DNA from: Siderastrea radians
Lineage: Eukaryota; Cnidaria; Anthozoa; Scleractinia; Rhizangiidae
NCBI GenBank assembly: GCA_964017195.1
Contig: OZ024894.1
Coordinates: forward strand, 33,535,184-33,599,183
Direction of reading: 5' to 3'
DNA length: 64,000 bases
Shown: positions 1 to 11,573 of the stretch, piece after piece
How positions within the stretch are numbered: the stretch's first letter is position 1
Layout: each line of letters opens with the position of its first letter
Made by a program: the position numbers and the translations under genes
The notes under the pieces: generated by a model
What the model saw: only the letters and a program-made list of their open reading frames with translations
Told to the model about the DNA's origin: nothing
Databases searched by the model: none

Positions 1-324
1 GTGACAGCGACATCGATTGACCACTAACTGCTGATTGGGCTTTCTACGTCTGCAAAGACTTTCAACTCACGGCACCTATCCAACACGGCACTTCCGTAAG
101 TGGGTGCCGTTATGAAATTAATCGGACGCAATTGAATTCAAACCTTCGAATTAGTGTGATTATGATCGCACATCGCATGGGCATTTAATTGCCTTTGAGC
201 TGGAGATTGTACAAAAAAAATTCGACAACAACAGCAACAACCATAACAAACGTACAAGAACAAAGAAAGCAACGCCACCTAGAAACCGACATAATAGATG
301 GTACGAAAATTTGTCACATAGACT

Positions 325-1444
325 AGACGCATTTAGCCTGCGAGCAGGCTCTCTATTCGGGGGGGCAACGTGAATTATTTTCTTGAGAGCGCCGAAGGCG
401 CGAGTTTCGGCGAACGAAGTGAAGGCGAGCGAAGCGAGCCCGCGGTGAAAAACGAGAGCCTGCACGTGAGTCATTGAATTTCAATTCCGGCCCCTCGAAA
501 TGTGACAACTTGTTGACAACTCGCCACGCTTCCGGTGTCAAATAACTAGCCAATAGGGAACGAGAAAAATATAAACAAACATGACAGAAAGATGCACGTG
601 GAAGTTTTCCCGGGATTTCGTCTAGATCTTTGTGGCTCTTCATGGAAGGATCGGAAGAACGCGTTTTAACTCCGAAAAAAGTTGTCAACAAAGCAAGTGG
701 ACATTGCCGTATCTGCAGTTGTAGTTTTTTGGTGAAATATGGAACTGGAAAATCGGGTCGAATGTCCACGGAAAATCTATTTGAAGTTTCAAATCGCGAT
801 GGAAGTCGCGGACAAGTATTGGCGACGATGTGCGAAAACATTGGTATTTATTTCGTAAAATTGTCTTCTTTGTCGAGCCGTGTGTGTAATTCTTGCGCCC
901 GAAAAATTAGGAACTTATGCAGGCTCTTCGAGGAAATCAGAAGTGCAACGAATTTCGAGTCATCAGTTGAGACTGGCAGCTCTCCTGCCCGAATAAAGCG
1001 ACAACTTCCAACAACTGTTTCGACGCCGGACAGGAGTCCGACCAACAGAAAAGTGTCGCGATCCAGCACTAAGGTCGAGGAGGTGGTGAGAATCGACCGA
1101 AAGTTTTCGAAATGCTTCTTGAACGAAGCTTGCATGTGAATTCCCGGACGCCATATTTGATTTGGTTTTCATGTGACCGCTGGTTTTTCTCATATTAATT
1201 GAGCCTGTCATTTTTGACCAATCAGAGTGCTGCGTTCGTGGACGAACGCGCCGGATTCAAAATTCAATGGGATACGTGCAGGCTCTCAATTTTCACCGCG
1301 GGCTCGCTTCGCTCGCCCAGCGGCTCGCTTCGCTCGCCGAAACTCGCGCCTTCGGCGCTCTCGAAGAAAATAATTCACATAAGAAAATAATTCACGTTGC
1401 GTTGCCCCCCGAATAGAGAGCCTGCTCGCAGGCTAAGACGCATT
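325..1444. mobile_element. TIR DNA transposon with 9-bp target-site duplication
   Basis: The element runs from 334 to 1435. It is bounded by terminal inverted repeats of about 140-160 bp that start tagcctgcgagcaggct, so the tip is itself a small palindrome. The direct repeat agacgcatt occurs at 325-333 and again at 1436-1444, which fits a 9-bp target-site duplication. The right TIR differs from the left by short internal duplications of the gcgaagcgagc and gtgaattattttctt motifs. A 9-bp duplication with long TIRs is typical of Mutator-like elements, but no transposase is visible, so the family is inference. The single ORF inside (630-1139) is described separately. Confidence 0.8.
630..1139 (+). 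CDS. ZAD-like zinc-finger protein inside the TIR element
   Basis: An uninterrupted 169-codon frame lies entirely between the inverted repeats of the 334-1435 element. A second Met at 642 is an equally plausible start. The N-terminal half carries a CxxC pair near residue 31 (CRIC) and a second CxxC pair near residue 90 (CNSC), followed by a basic helix-like stretch. This spacing resembles the zinc-finger-associated domain or a related treble-clef fold. The C-terminal half is Ser/Thr/Arg-rich and looks disordered. No nuclease or transposase motif is visible, so this is either a cargo gene, a truncated transposase DNA-binding domain, or an exon of a longer element gene. Its coding status is supported by length and by the paired cysteines only. 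Confidence 0.5.
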   Translation: MWLFMEGSEERVLTPKKVVNKASGHCRICSCSFLVKYGTGKSGRMSTENLFEVSNRDGSRGQVLATMCENIGIYFVKLSSLSSRVCNSCARKIRNLCRLFEEIRSATNFESSVETGSSPARIKRQLPTTVSTPDRSPTNRKVSRSSTKVEEVVRIDRKFSKCFLNEACM

Positions 1445-2172
1445 CAGTATTATGACTTACCATCTTTTATTAAGACGGCCCGTAGAGTGGCGCCGTCTTT
1501 TAGGAATGCAAATTGACATTCCTTTCGTCGTCGTAGGTTTTTCAAGGTCACGGACGATTGATTGGTATGTTAATGATGTAGAGAGGCAAGGGTAGGGATG
1601 GAAGAGGAGATATCTTGACGGTGGTATTCTTTCTTGGGGACACGGGATGGAAATGCAATTGACGATTGATTGATATGGTTGATGAAATGAAAGGACTTTC
1701 TTTGTAGTAGATTGTTCGAGGTCATTGGAGATAAAGAGAAATAATTGGGGTGATTCAATGTGGTATGACGTAGCCTCTGTTTTCTAGAAACTTCTGGTTT
1801 GGCTATGAAAAGTCTGTCTTTAACTCAAACTAGTTATCTTTATCCACGCAATTGAAATTTAGCTCATATAAAGAGGGAACAAAAATCTAGAATCGACACT
1901 GGGTTAATTTTGCGGCATCAAAATATTTAGCCCCGAAAACAAGCCTACACTTCAACCGAGTTAGTTGGGGATCACCTTTCCACAAGTAGTCACGTAAACT
2001 GGAGGACGTGGTACAGATAACGCAATTTTATAAAATGCATGGCACTTTGGATACTGAAATATGAGGGCTGTAGGAGAATTCAGAGGTTAACTTCTAGTAG
2101 ATCACAAATTGACTCCAGCCTGTAAGGGCCGTCTTTGATAAACCACAGGTTTTCTCGTGTATTCTGTTGCAG
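1445..2172. other. Non-coding stretch, probable intron
   Basis: I see no exon here that I can support. A short hairpin (aagacggc / gccgtctt) lies at about 1473-1502. The exons of the MS4A-like gene that would encode its first two membrane segments should lie upstream of 2173, but I could not identify them here or in 1-324. Confidence 0.5.
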
Positions 2173-2241
2173 ATGTGTATCACTGGAAGCCTGGGCATCC
2201 ATGTGAGTGGCAGAGAAAGAACCAGATCCTGCAGTGTTTGT
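2173..2241 (+). CDS. MS4A/CD20-like protein, exon encoding the loop after TM2
   Basis: This 69-nt exon is flanked by a gttgcag acceptor (AG at 2171-2172) and a gtaagt donor at 2242. It is phase 0 at both ends and reads directly into the exon at 3008. It encodes ITGSLGI followed by a basic segment (GRERTR). The MS4A/CD20 family has an I-[ST]-G-S-L motif at the end of TM2 followed by a short basic loop, so the position and phase both fit. The exon is too short to stand alone; the support is the splice signals and the join to the next exon. Exons for TM1 and most of TM2 are missing from my reading. Confidence 0.55.
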
Positions 2242-3007
2242 GTAAGTTGAGGTAAAAATTGATATCGGTTAAGCAACAGAGAAGCTGATTGAAATACACA
2301 CGATATTTTATTGAGTGTGTCAATGGGGTTAACTGTCAACCGTCAAATTAGGCCTTAAATTTTTCCGCCTACCTTAAAAAAGGGTAATTCTTATCGTCAA
2401 TTGCCAACGGTAGTAGTTTTTAACATATAGATTTAGCCAAGCCTGAAAACGGATCTCCCAATGACTAAGCTGGTGTTCGTTTCCCAAAAATAGTCCTCCA
2501 ACTTTCGGTCCCAAATATCTTTCGGGGCTTTCTTTGTTTCGTTCTCTTTCAAAAAGTGTTTCTCAAAAGCCCGAAAGTGTTCCGAATTGTCCTCCAGTTC
2601 GAAAGGTCATTCTAGGGCACAGCTCTATAATTTGATTTCTCGGGTACCAAACTGACCACATATTTTACTCAAAAGCCGTCTTGCTTGGGTTTGCTTCTAA
2701 AAGGTAACTGCAACAATTATTAGAGAAGGAGAAATATGGAAAATGCATGAACGTTTTACACGTAAAAAATCTAAAATCGCTTAACTGGTGTCAGATCAAA
2801 TGGTTTAAGTAAAGAAGTTGGAAATGTGCAAAAAAGTGCTCGACAGAGTTTTTCCTCTGTGTTAATTTTTTTCCTTTCGTCAGTTTTTTGTTTTGTCTGA
2901 GTGTGCGAAAGCCATTGGTCAAATTTTTTGAAAGTAACAAGTGTAATTCGCGCTTGCACTGATTATTGAGTGTTAAACACTGATTTTGAGCTGGAATTTA
3001 TAATTAG

Positions 3008-3277
3008 GTTGGTATCTTCCTGGGTTTCGCCATTACATCAGTCTTGATGGGAGGAACAATCATCATCGTCTATAGCGTTTCGTTTTTCTTTGATACAAAA
3101 TCAAGATCTCGAGACGACGGTGTCAAGATCTCCAGACGATACAGGGACATGTATGATGCAAAACTGGCTATTGCAGCAGTCATATTGTTTCTTGGTATTG
3201 TTGAGTTCGTGATTGGAATCTTGGCAGCAGTATGTTGCTGTATGATGAGACCTTGCACGTGTTGCGCACTGCAACAG
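3008..3277 (+). CDS. MS4A/CD20-like protein, exon with TM3 and TM4
   Basis: This 90-codon exon, phase 0 at both ends, runs from the acceptor at 3006-3007 (tttataattag) to the donor at 3278 (gtgagc). It encodes two hydrophobic segments, residues 3-29 and about 55-83, separated by a charged extracellular loop (SRSRDDG...RRYRD). TM4 ends in a cluster of cysteines (CCC...CTCC), a likely palmitoylation site at the cytoplasmic face. Length, paired TM segments and lack of catalytic motifs match the second half of MS4A-type tetraspan proteins, which sit in the plasma membrane as oligomers associated with receptors or Ca2+ signalling. The family call is inference from architecture. Confidence 0.7.
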
Positions 3278-3852
3278 GTGAGCACTCCACAAAACCACCC
3301 ACACTCCCCTACCCACAAAAAATCTCTCTTTAGAAGACGAGTGAAGCAGACAACACAGTAGGCATAAATAAACTGCAGATGTACTTTTTGTTTCGGAATC
3401 TCTTACTGATGAGAGACAAAAGCAGACGTTCATTGACTGAAGGCCTAGGTTTTCAGTTCCTGAAGCTTTTCAGTGATAATAATTTACAGTAAAGGGACGT
3501 AAGTATTCGTCACCTTAAAAGACGACGTGCGAAATTTTTACCCGCATTTGCACACTAGTTCGGCGAGCATCGTGATGGCTTTTTGGACGGTCGGTCAGCA
3601 AATCAAATGCGCCCACGTGTTGTTTATTTTGAACTGTGATTGACGGGCTGAGCCGCTTTTCCTCAGCTTATAGGCTCGCTCTGTCTCTAAATCTTCCGTA
3701 CAAAATACCGTGCTACTGCGTAGAGTGCATGTGAGGTATGGCGTTTGAACTGACATAAGCCCTAAGAGCAGTTGAATGACAGTTTCCGGTCAATATCCCC
3801 AATTATACTTGCCTATTTAATCTCACGTTTGTCTTCTTATTGTAAATTTCAG

Positions 3853-4152
3853 GAAGAGCAAGTGGTGTATACTGCCAGTACACCTGGGTGCGTCGTGATC
3901 CAGGGGCCTGATGGTATCCCTGTGGCCGTTCCAACGCAATCAGTCGATGGCATGGTTGCAGTTCAAGCGTCAGGTGTGCAAGGAAGCCAGCCTCCGATGG
4001 TTCTGTTGCCTACTTCTGGAGCAGTAGAAGATCCGCCTTTGATTTTTCAGGTTTCTTCATCTCACACAGTACCGGCCACAGGCTACCCACCTCAGCAGAC
4101 TGAGATGCCTCCCCCATATGAACACGTACAATACACTCCGCTGAATGAAGAG
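3853..4152 (+). CDS. MS4A/CD20-like protein, cytoplasmic tail exon with PPxY
   Basis: This 100-codon exon, phase 0 at both ends, has acceptor AG at 3851-3852 (aaatttcag) and donor GT at 4153. It continues the frame of the 3008-3277 exon and starts EEQVVYTAS. The sequence is hydrophilic, rich in Val, Ser, Pro and Gln, and carries a proline-rich MPPPYEHV motif (PPxY, a WW-domain ligand) near its end. The family fit is architectural; the WW-binding role is inference. Confidence 0.7.
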
Positions 4153-4902
4153 GTATTATGTGTAGCTGGGTTAACCTAAAAGAGAAACTCCTAGGTTTTG
4201 GGGTAAATATTGGAAATGGTGGGGGCACTTCGTGACGCTGGAACCTAGTTTTTGCATTTGGGAGAGGTGAGTCGACCAAATGACATCGCATGATTGTGCG
4301 CTGAAAAATGACATCATATGATTTATATGGGTAGATGAGAGGCGTCCATTTTATGATCACTGATTGGCCAATTCGTGACTTTTACGTGAAGCTAGGTGAG
4401 TTGTTGTATGGTTAGGACCAACAAAATCGACTCACATGGACATGGACATACACATTTCATTTATGTTAATCATAGCATACCCAAACACCACAATGAAACA
4501 ATCAAAACTTGGAGCAATTACACATAAATAGCGGCTAGAAATCGCTAACGAGCAAGTCGCAATTTGTTTTACATAAATCCCGGTGATTTAATTAAAAAGA
4601 TGTTACCTTGGTACTGCAGAGCTATAAACAGAAAAATCCTTGCATTTATAATGAGAAACTTGAACAATTCACCAGTCAAGCGCTTGTCAGCTAATCAACA
4701 TTTCTAAGAATTATTCTACAAAACGTATACGTATATTGCAAGAACTGAAAGGACAAATGTGACTCAGAGACTAAACAGGCGCCATTACATGACATCTACG
4801 TCAGAAATGCAGGATAAAATTAAAAAATTAACGAGACTAATGTGTAAGGTGAAGTTTGGTTGGAATTGTCTCGCAAACTTCATTTGTTATTGTAAATACT
4901 AG

Positions 4903-5181
4903 GAACAGCAAATGGCGCGTTCTTTCAGCACAGCTGATTATGCCATGACCCCTACACCTGTTGGTGGCCGTGTGAGTGTTCCAGTACAAGCAGGGAGTGA
5001 TATGTTTGCCGTCCGAGAATCCCGAGATCAGGGAGAACAGCCTCCGGAGGTCATTGTTTGTGTTTCTGAAGCGACCAAAGAACAGCTCAATTTTAGCAAT
5101 GCTGCTCCCGTTGTGGAAATGCAGAGCACAGGCTACCCAAATCCACAAGTTTCGAAGCCACCTACCGTTACATATGTATGA
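4903..5181 (+). CDS. MS4A/CD20-like protein, terminal exon
   Basis: Acceptor AG is at 4901-4902 and the stop TGA at 5179-5181. The exon begins EQQ, as the previous tail exon begins EEQ, and both contain a similar [ST]xGYPxPQ motif, so the two tail exons look like an internal duplication. It encodes 92 residues of hydrophilic tail with no membrane segment. The 3' UTR runs from 5182 to about 5545, where two AATAAA signals lie close together. Confidence 0.65.
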   Translation, partial: EQQMARSFSTADYAMTPTPVGGRVSVPVQAGSDMFAVRESRDQGEQPPEVIVCVSEATKEQLNFSNAAPVVEMQSTGYPNPQVSKPPTVTYV

Positions 5182-5519
5182 TCCCTTCATAAGCGGTAGG
5201 TAAGCGCGTGGTGTGGATGATTCTTGGGATGGTGTGGATAAAGGTTCCGATCGCTGGTCATTAACTCCGAGATTGTAAACTGTCAACTGGTTCTGTGGGA
5301 CAGGACACGGCAACATTTTGTTATTGTTGCAATGTCTCGAAAAAGTGACTAACCAGTGTCATTTCTTGTCGGTCTGCTGTTCGAAGTCTCATTTTCCAGT
5401 TTAATTAGTCGACTGTTTTTTTCAAATTATTGATCTATGTACTGCTGATTTAAGCCTGCCTTATGTAACTTCCTGTGTATTTAAACTAAAAACTGAACTG
5501 GAAGGATCTTGCACCCCTA

Positions 5520-5532
5520 AATAAAGAATAAA
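5520..5532 (+). terminator. Poly(A) signals of the MS4A-like gene
   Basis: Two AATAAA hexamers occur at 5520-5525 and 5527-5532, about 340 bp after the stop codon at 5179-5181, on the same strand. Confidence 0.6.
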
Positions 5533-5559
5533 ACCGTAAAGCTAAAGAAAAAATACCAA

Positions 5560-7829
5560 TTCGTTTACAAGGGGGGGGGGGGGTTAGGGTAGCTTCTGAT
5601 ATCGGTTCAGTGGTGTAGTTAGTACGCATTCTTTTAGGACTTCTGGATATGTTCTCTCCGTTTTAGGAGTAATAGACCACACGGAAAACTTCACCAAGAG
5701 AACGCAATTCTGATGACTCCACTTTGGTGGCAAAATTGATAAAGTTTTAAGAAATATTAACCATACACCAAGAGGTGTATGGTTAATTGTAAAGTAATTG
5801 TGCCGTTGACTAACTAATTGCAATTCGAAGACAGCATCCAGGACCCAAACTCGACATCAGGTGTGGCGCTAAGATGGCTTTACACTGGAATTCTGATCAT
5901 GGGATCGTTGATCTGCACGAAAGTATAATTTCTGCAGCTTCTAAAAACACAAGCTGGTGGTATTAAGCCTTAATTTTACAAGTAAACTTGCTATTTCTTG
6001 TTTATAACATAGAAGATAAAATTTCGGTACTGTTTAGAAAACTATTCCAACGTTTGGCAAACTTCAATCAGCCGTGAAACGGACGAATGAGCTGAATGAA
6101 AGTTTATTTTGAGACAACGAGGCATGGTCACTGAAAATCAGACCTGCTTACAAGCCCTTTGAAAACAATGAAATGCTCTTTTCAAGCAAAGTTTAATCTT
6201 TTTTATGCTAGAAAAGCGTTCAAAGGTCACTAATACTGATAAGAATCAGAGTACTCGATGAAGATTCGCAAGCCACGCTTAACTCCACTGATGTTTGTCA
6301 TGGGTTATGGGTAACATGTCGTGGGTCGTTGGTGTAATTTTTTTTAATTTGATCATTTAAATATATTGTAACAACAAAATTCATGCAACTGCTCCTTGCT
6401 TTTCAATAACACTTTTTCCGAGCATAACCTCAATAATCAGCAAGCACATGGCTCTCGCGTCATCAGTCACGCGCCTACAACTAAACTCATAAGGCTATTA
6501 AAGGGAATGCTACAATATTCAACAAAAAGAAACAATTTATTTCAGTGTATAATCCCATTATCACAGACCGTGGGCCGTCAAGTCTGTTCTGGATAAACGG
6601 TAAACTTCCAGATCTAAGACTGTAAGAGGTACTACTAAGATGGACACTGATTAGTTCACTAAGGTACATTGGCGATAGCTTGTTTGTATCAATAGCTCAT
6701 TGACTGATATTATTTTTTGGGCCAAAAAATTTTATATGATGTTTCCTAGGTACTCGGTGTGGAAGGCTGAAAATTTGTTTAAATTGACCTTAGTTATTCG
6801 CCAGCATTTGAATTCATAATGATATGACAACACAGGACAGAAGGACACACCATTTGCACAATCGTAGGTTTGTTTCCCTATAATAATAATAATTAAAAAC
6901 AATATTATAATTATAATAAGAACCTTCCCAGAATGCTTTGCACCAGAAAAATTTCAATGCAAAATAACTTAGTTAATTTGTGGTCGAAGAGAATGCTGTA
7001 CCATGTGTTATTTACAACTTCGTGAAAGTTATCCCTCATATTAACGTTAGGGTGATGACGTCATTATTCACGTGACTATGGCAAAAAATATGTTTTAGCT
7101 CACTGCAAGAACAGGCCTCCATCAATTCAAAAGCAGATAACGTGCCCTGATAGTCATTGGAATGGGCAATATGGAAATTGCCACTTGACATCTGGCATTT
7201 GAAAGTTAAGGTGGCTCTGTACAGGAGCATTTCCCAGGGGACTGGTAAGGAGTCAGTAACTATGGTAGTTTAAGGCGGAGAGAAACAAAGCTTGGCTGGT
7301 TAATAGTACTTCGCATGAAAGTAACGACCATGATATGCTCACTGTTGTGACGTCATTGGTCACGTGACCGGAGCGCACAGAAAATTCAAATCACTTTAAA
7401 ACTGCTTTAAGCTCAATAAATTCGTAATTTCTCACAGTAATATCGCAGAAAAAATTGCAAGTTATTCAAAAACGTTCATTATTATTTTTCCTTTTGAAAA
7501 AAGGACAATGAAAAATGAACCTTAAACTTTTGATAATCCCCTGTTTTGTGAGGTTTTAATATAAATGTAAAAACGAATCAGCATATTTGGTTTCAAACTA
7601 TGCTCTTCCTAACTACGTTAACAGTTTTTTTTAAAAAATTCGTTTTCATAGAGCTTAGGGATGTGAATTTGCAGGCACGCGGAGTACTGGGCACCAATGT
7701 CACGGATTGCTCAGGAAGACTGGTGCACTTTTTAGGCGCGGCGGCATAGCTAGCGACAAAAGCTGAAAAATGGGGTGAAAAGGTGTTTTGCTAGCTTTGT
7801 GTCGGTCCGTTTCTGCTAAAGAATTGTTA
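5560..7829. other. Intergenic, no gene seen
   Basis: AT-rich sequence with a run of 13 G at about 5571-5583 and a 12-bp perfect hairpin at about 5759-5785 (aaccatacacc / ggtgtatggtt). The last 150 bp before 7830 are more GC/CpG-rich (ggcgcggcggc at about 7735), compatible with a promoter for the candidate gene that starts at 7830. Confidence 0.4.
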
Positions 7830-10800
7830 ATGGTTTTTCCGAAAGAGGACAGCACTTCATTTCTCGCTGCATTGCTCATGTCAGGTACGTGTAATTATAG
7901 CTTTTTATTGTCTTCGGTAAACAGCTTAATATATTAGCAGGGCTTTACCGATCGATCATTTTTGTTTAATGTTTCATATTTATCGTTGGTCCAGTGCTTA
8001 AATAATTTGCCATTTTCGTTCCGGTAGCAAAAAGCCGAAAGATAGACACGTAGGTTGGTAGCTAAAGTTTATTAAGTTTCGTAAGTCTTTAAATAAACGT
8101 TATATGAAGTGGTGTAGTTTTGTACACTCGTCTGTGAATCGTACATGTATGTTATTTGTTGGCCCAGTAAAAGTGTAGCATCGCATCCTTTATGTTTTCA
8201 GTAACTTTAATTACAGCGTTGCTGTTAAAATTAATGTTTCAAACAGCTATTACTCAAAGCAAGAAGGTCAGGCTATTCTCTTAATGTTGATACTGTCAGA
8301 TAAGCTTAAATTCTTTTGTGTAGCATCATTTAAGCTTACGTGTTGTAAACATCTCATAACAACATAACATAACACATAACATACTTTATTTTATCTCCAT
8401 CGCCATTTGTTTATTAGCTGGGCTTTTCTTCACTGCTTGCAAATTATTTATATACATCTAATGACTCACGAATGTTTCTTAGATCAAGTAAGGTTCAAAG
8501 CTATAGTTGGCATGATTTGATGACAAACAACAAATTTAAATTTCGAATTAGGTACATGTAAAACTTTTATTAAAAGTTATGTGTTGATCCCTTTGGTGAA
8601 AATATGCTTAAGATAATCGAGTTCAAAGCAGGTGAATGTAATTGTTTTGTACATCTCATTCTCTACTTTTACTGATTAAGTTATTCCATAATTTGCAGGG
8701 TAAAAAATTAACTTCAGTGCTTGAATCATTGAATTGCAACTCGGGCCAGTATCCTTGAATTCCAACCTCGTCCCCAGGGTCTTTTCACTTGCTCGCTTAG
8801 TATAGTGGACCAGGCCATTTAGATAAAGTGACTTTCAAAATCCTCTAGTCTAAATCAAAAAATTCAAAACCATATTTGCTTGAATAGACCCCTCCCAACC
8901 TGGGTGAGAAGTAAGTCTTTTATCCAGGGATTTCGCCAGTAATCATGTGGAAAAAGTACCACATACTGTAGAACTCTAAGTAAAAACAAACCTCAACTTT
9001 TAGTGGCCCTGGTCAGTTTTAAATTGCTACTGGCAACCAGGAGACTGTGAATTTTTAGCCCTGAAGTTTTTGTTTTCACTGATCCTTTTTTATCTATACT
9101 AGGCATGTATATGTCAGCAGTGATCAGTGATGCAGCTTTTCTTACAGTGAAGGTATGCACATGGAAGATATCAATCACATAATTATCCCAGCTTACGTAC
9201 TATCTTACTGTTCAGTAAAATGAACTGGGTCAAATGCAGTGATCGGTTTAATTTGGGTTCGGTAGTTGAACACAATTAAACCAACAATATGCATACAGCA
9301 GTGTTTGATTCCAATTTCTGAACCCAGTCAAACATAATTAAGCACAGTTAAACAGTTTAAAATCATTGAAATATACCAGAGATTTAAACCATCTGCCTTT
9401 AAGTGTGTGAGAACAAGCACAAATTTCTGTAGTGTGGAATTTGAACATGATCTGTTTTATATTGTCGTGTAAACACATAGAAGACTGGGTGGCTAAAACA
9501 GCCTTTTCGGAAAAAGAAAATTTGGCAATCCTAATACTCACAAAGGCAAATAAAAGTTGAACCAAGGAAAAAATTAAATCACAACATTTACATGAGTGTT
9601 CCATCAAGACTTCCATTGGGGTAGGTGATGAAAACCTTATACCCACTTAAGTTACAAAATCCATTTTTCACGGTGATGTAAGATTTATTCTTGATGGTTA
9701 AAGGGTTAAAACTTAATGCAGAATGAATCAAACAGTTATACCATGTATGGGTTTCCGTACCACAGTGATTATTGTGACCCAGTACCACTACTGGGGCAAG
9801 CTCACACAGGTATGACTTGTACAGTTATGAGATGTTGTGCTGTAATCATTAAACAAATACAGAGAAACAAGAGGAAATCGGGAGGAACTTGTACCAGAAT
9901 GAAAATCATGCTGGTATTATGAAAACACCCCCTTAGCCTAAAGTTGAGCAGCTCTCAAGAATGTTTAACAACATCCTCAGAGACCCAGGGGCAGTAACGC
10001 CCTGATTTCATGAGACCGGTACAAACTCAGACTGGTACGATTTTGTTTACATGAGACCGGTCTGAAAGTCAGACTGGCATGAAGTGTTTACCTGAGACCA
10101 ATCTAAACTCTGTTTGTGTTAATATGGTCCACAACCATCCCATCCTTAAAAATCCACTTTATCTATTATCCAACAGCTTGGAATGCTCCAACGCCACTTA
10201 TTAAACGTGCATACCAAAAACAAATATCTCAGACCAATTGGAACCCTGTTCATGCTTAAGTGGCTCCCCAGTCTGATTTCAAACCGTTCTGAGTCATTCA
10301 TATTGGTTCAGCAGCAGTGATGAGTTAAACCAGCCTAAGGCTGTTTACATGAGTGACTTTATCCCGGGATGACTTTTACCTCCTCCCGGGGTGACTTTCA
10401 TTGCGGTGTCTGGTCATTTACCTGTAAATGTTTACATGATTTGGAGCTGAAATGTGTTCACCCTGGGACGATTTCATCCCGGTCTTCAGCACGGGGATGA
10501 AATCGTCCTGGGGTAAACACCATTTCAGCTCCAAACCATGTAAAAACTTACAGGTAAATGACCAGACACCGATGTGAAAGTCATCTCGGGATGAAATCAC
10601 TCGTGTAAACACAGCCTAAGATGATAATTATTTTATACTAGCTTCATGTTTCGTACGTTTCGTGTAAACAGAGGTAAGCATTTGGAGTCGATCTGAAGTT
10701 GTACCGGCCCAAGTTGGTACCATTCTCATAGACTACCAGCAGTCTCTCATTTTTCTCTGGCACGTGCACACTGACTGTTCTACTATTGGTAATTGTGATA

Positions 10801-10849
10801 ATTAAAATCTGCTTTGTTTTCCTTACAGGTTTTTATTCCATCAACCTGA
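7830..10849 (+). CDS. Candidate three-exon gene for a 41-residue membrane peptide
   Basis: Exon 1 (7830-7884) opens with ATG and ends at a gtacgt donor. Exon 2 (9103-9152) has acceptor ctatactag and donor gtatgc. Exon 3 starts at 10829 after ttttccttacag and stops at 10847-10849. The phases join (1, then 0) to give one 41-residue frame, largely a single hydrophobic segment with an acidic and Lys-containing N-terminus (MVFPKEDS). An AATAAA occurs at 10938-10943. A CpG-rich stretch precedes exon 1. I do not recognise the protein. The support is three matching splice junctions and a poly(A) signal, all of which can arise by chance in a window this long, so confidence is low. Other exons or a different reading of exon 3 are possible. 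Confidence 0.3.
9990..10740. mobile_element. Older MITE-like inverted repeat interrupted by a younger MITE
   Basis: Sequence at about 9995-10110 contains two copies of a catgagaccggt...actggta block. A degenerate inverted counterpart (accggcccaagttggtacc...ctcatag) lies at about 10700-10740, on the far side of the 10339-10616 MITE. The match is loose, so the outer element is tentative. Confidence 0.3.
10336..10619. mobile_element. Harbinger-like MITE with TAA target duplication
   Basis: The element spans 10339-10616 and is almost wholly one inverted repeat: ggctgtttacatgagtga at the left, and its complement ending gtaaacacagcc at the right. Inner arms (tcatttacctgtaa, gagctgaaatg, gatgaaatcgtcc) also pair, and the centre is near 10490. 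TAA flanks both ends (10336-10338 and 10617-10619). The 3-bp TAA duplication and no coding capacity suggest a PIF/Harbinger-derived MITE. Confidence 0.7.
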
Positions 10850-11529
10850 TGTCAGGAAAATATGGCAGTTTATTGTAAGGGTTTGGTTAAGAAATTTGTA
10901 CTTTTAGCTATATTCCCAGACACACTTTATCAATTCAAATAAAAAATTTGAAGAGCAGTTTTGAAATAAGGTTATATATTTTTTTGTCTTTTTCCGCTTA
11001 ACATTTTGATGTCATTGATTAGTTTGACTGACCCCTCAGTACTAATAAGTGGATGATGTATGAAAATGGAATGAATCCTGGAGTACCTTTTAGGGCTCTA
11101 CTTCAAAATATCTGATGAGCACACCCTGCCCCATATCTTTTTTGGGGGGAGTATCCCCCCCAACTACTATCCCAGGAATGAAGAGTCAGACGTATTTGAT
11201 TGAATTCTCTTTATGGGGAAAACTATATCGATTGACTGATTCACCAGTCTGATCCCTTTTTGTCAGTTCATTGCCTATTAGGTTTCAGACTATTCTGAAA
11301 TGATTTAGGAAGAGGCTATTCCTTTTGTTTTTCTTTGGTACCAGATTATGGCAATCAGTAACAATGCTTATTGGTGACAAATTATCAAACCAAAAAGAAC
11401 TAAAGTCTCGAGATCTACTGCCATCACGGTCTGGGGTAGTAAGAGAGTGAGTCATAATCTGTGCATCAAATAAAGTCACTAGTCATTACTGGACCATTTG
11501 TTATTCGCATTGGCAACACTGAAGTCACA

Positions 11530-11573
<44 letters not shown>
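11530..11573. repeat. (ATTG)n microsatellite
   Basis: About 11 tandem attg units, with degenerate units continuing to about 11640. Confidence 0.9.

Noticed and set aside
353..841. 162-codon minus-strand ORF at the left edge
   Set aside because: It overlaps the left TIR and runs antisense to the ZAD-like ORF; no domain seen.
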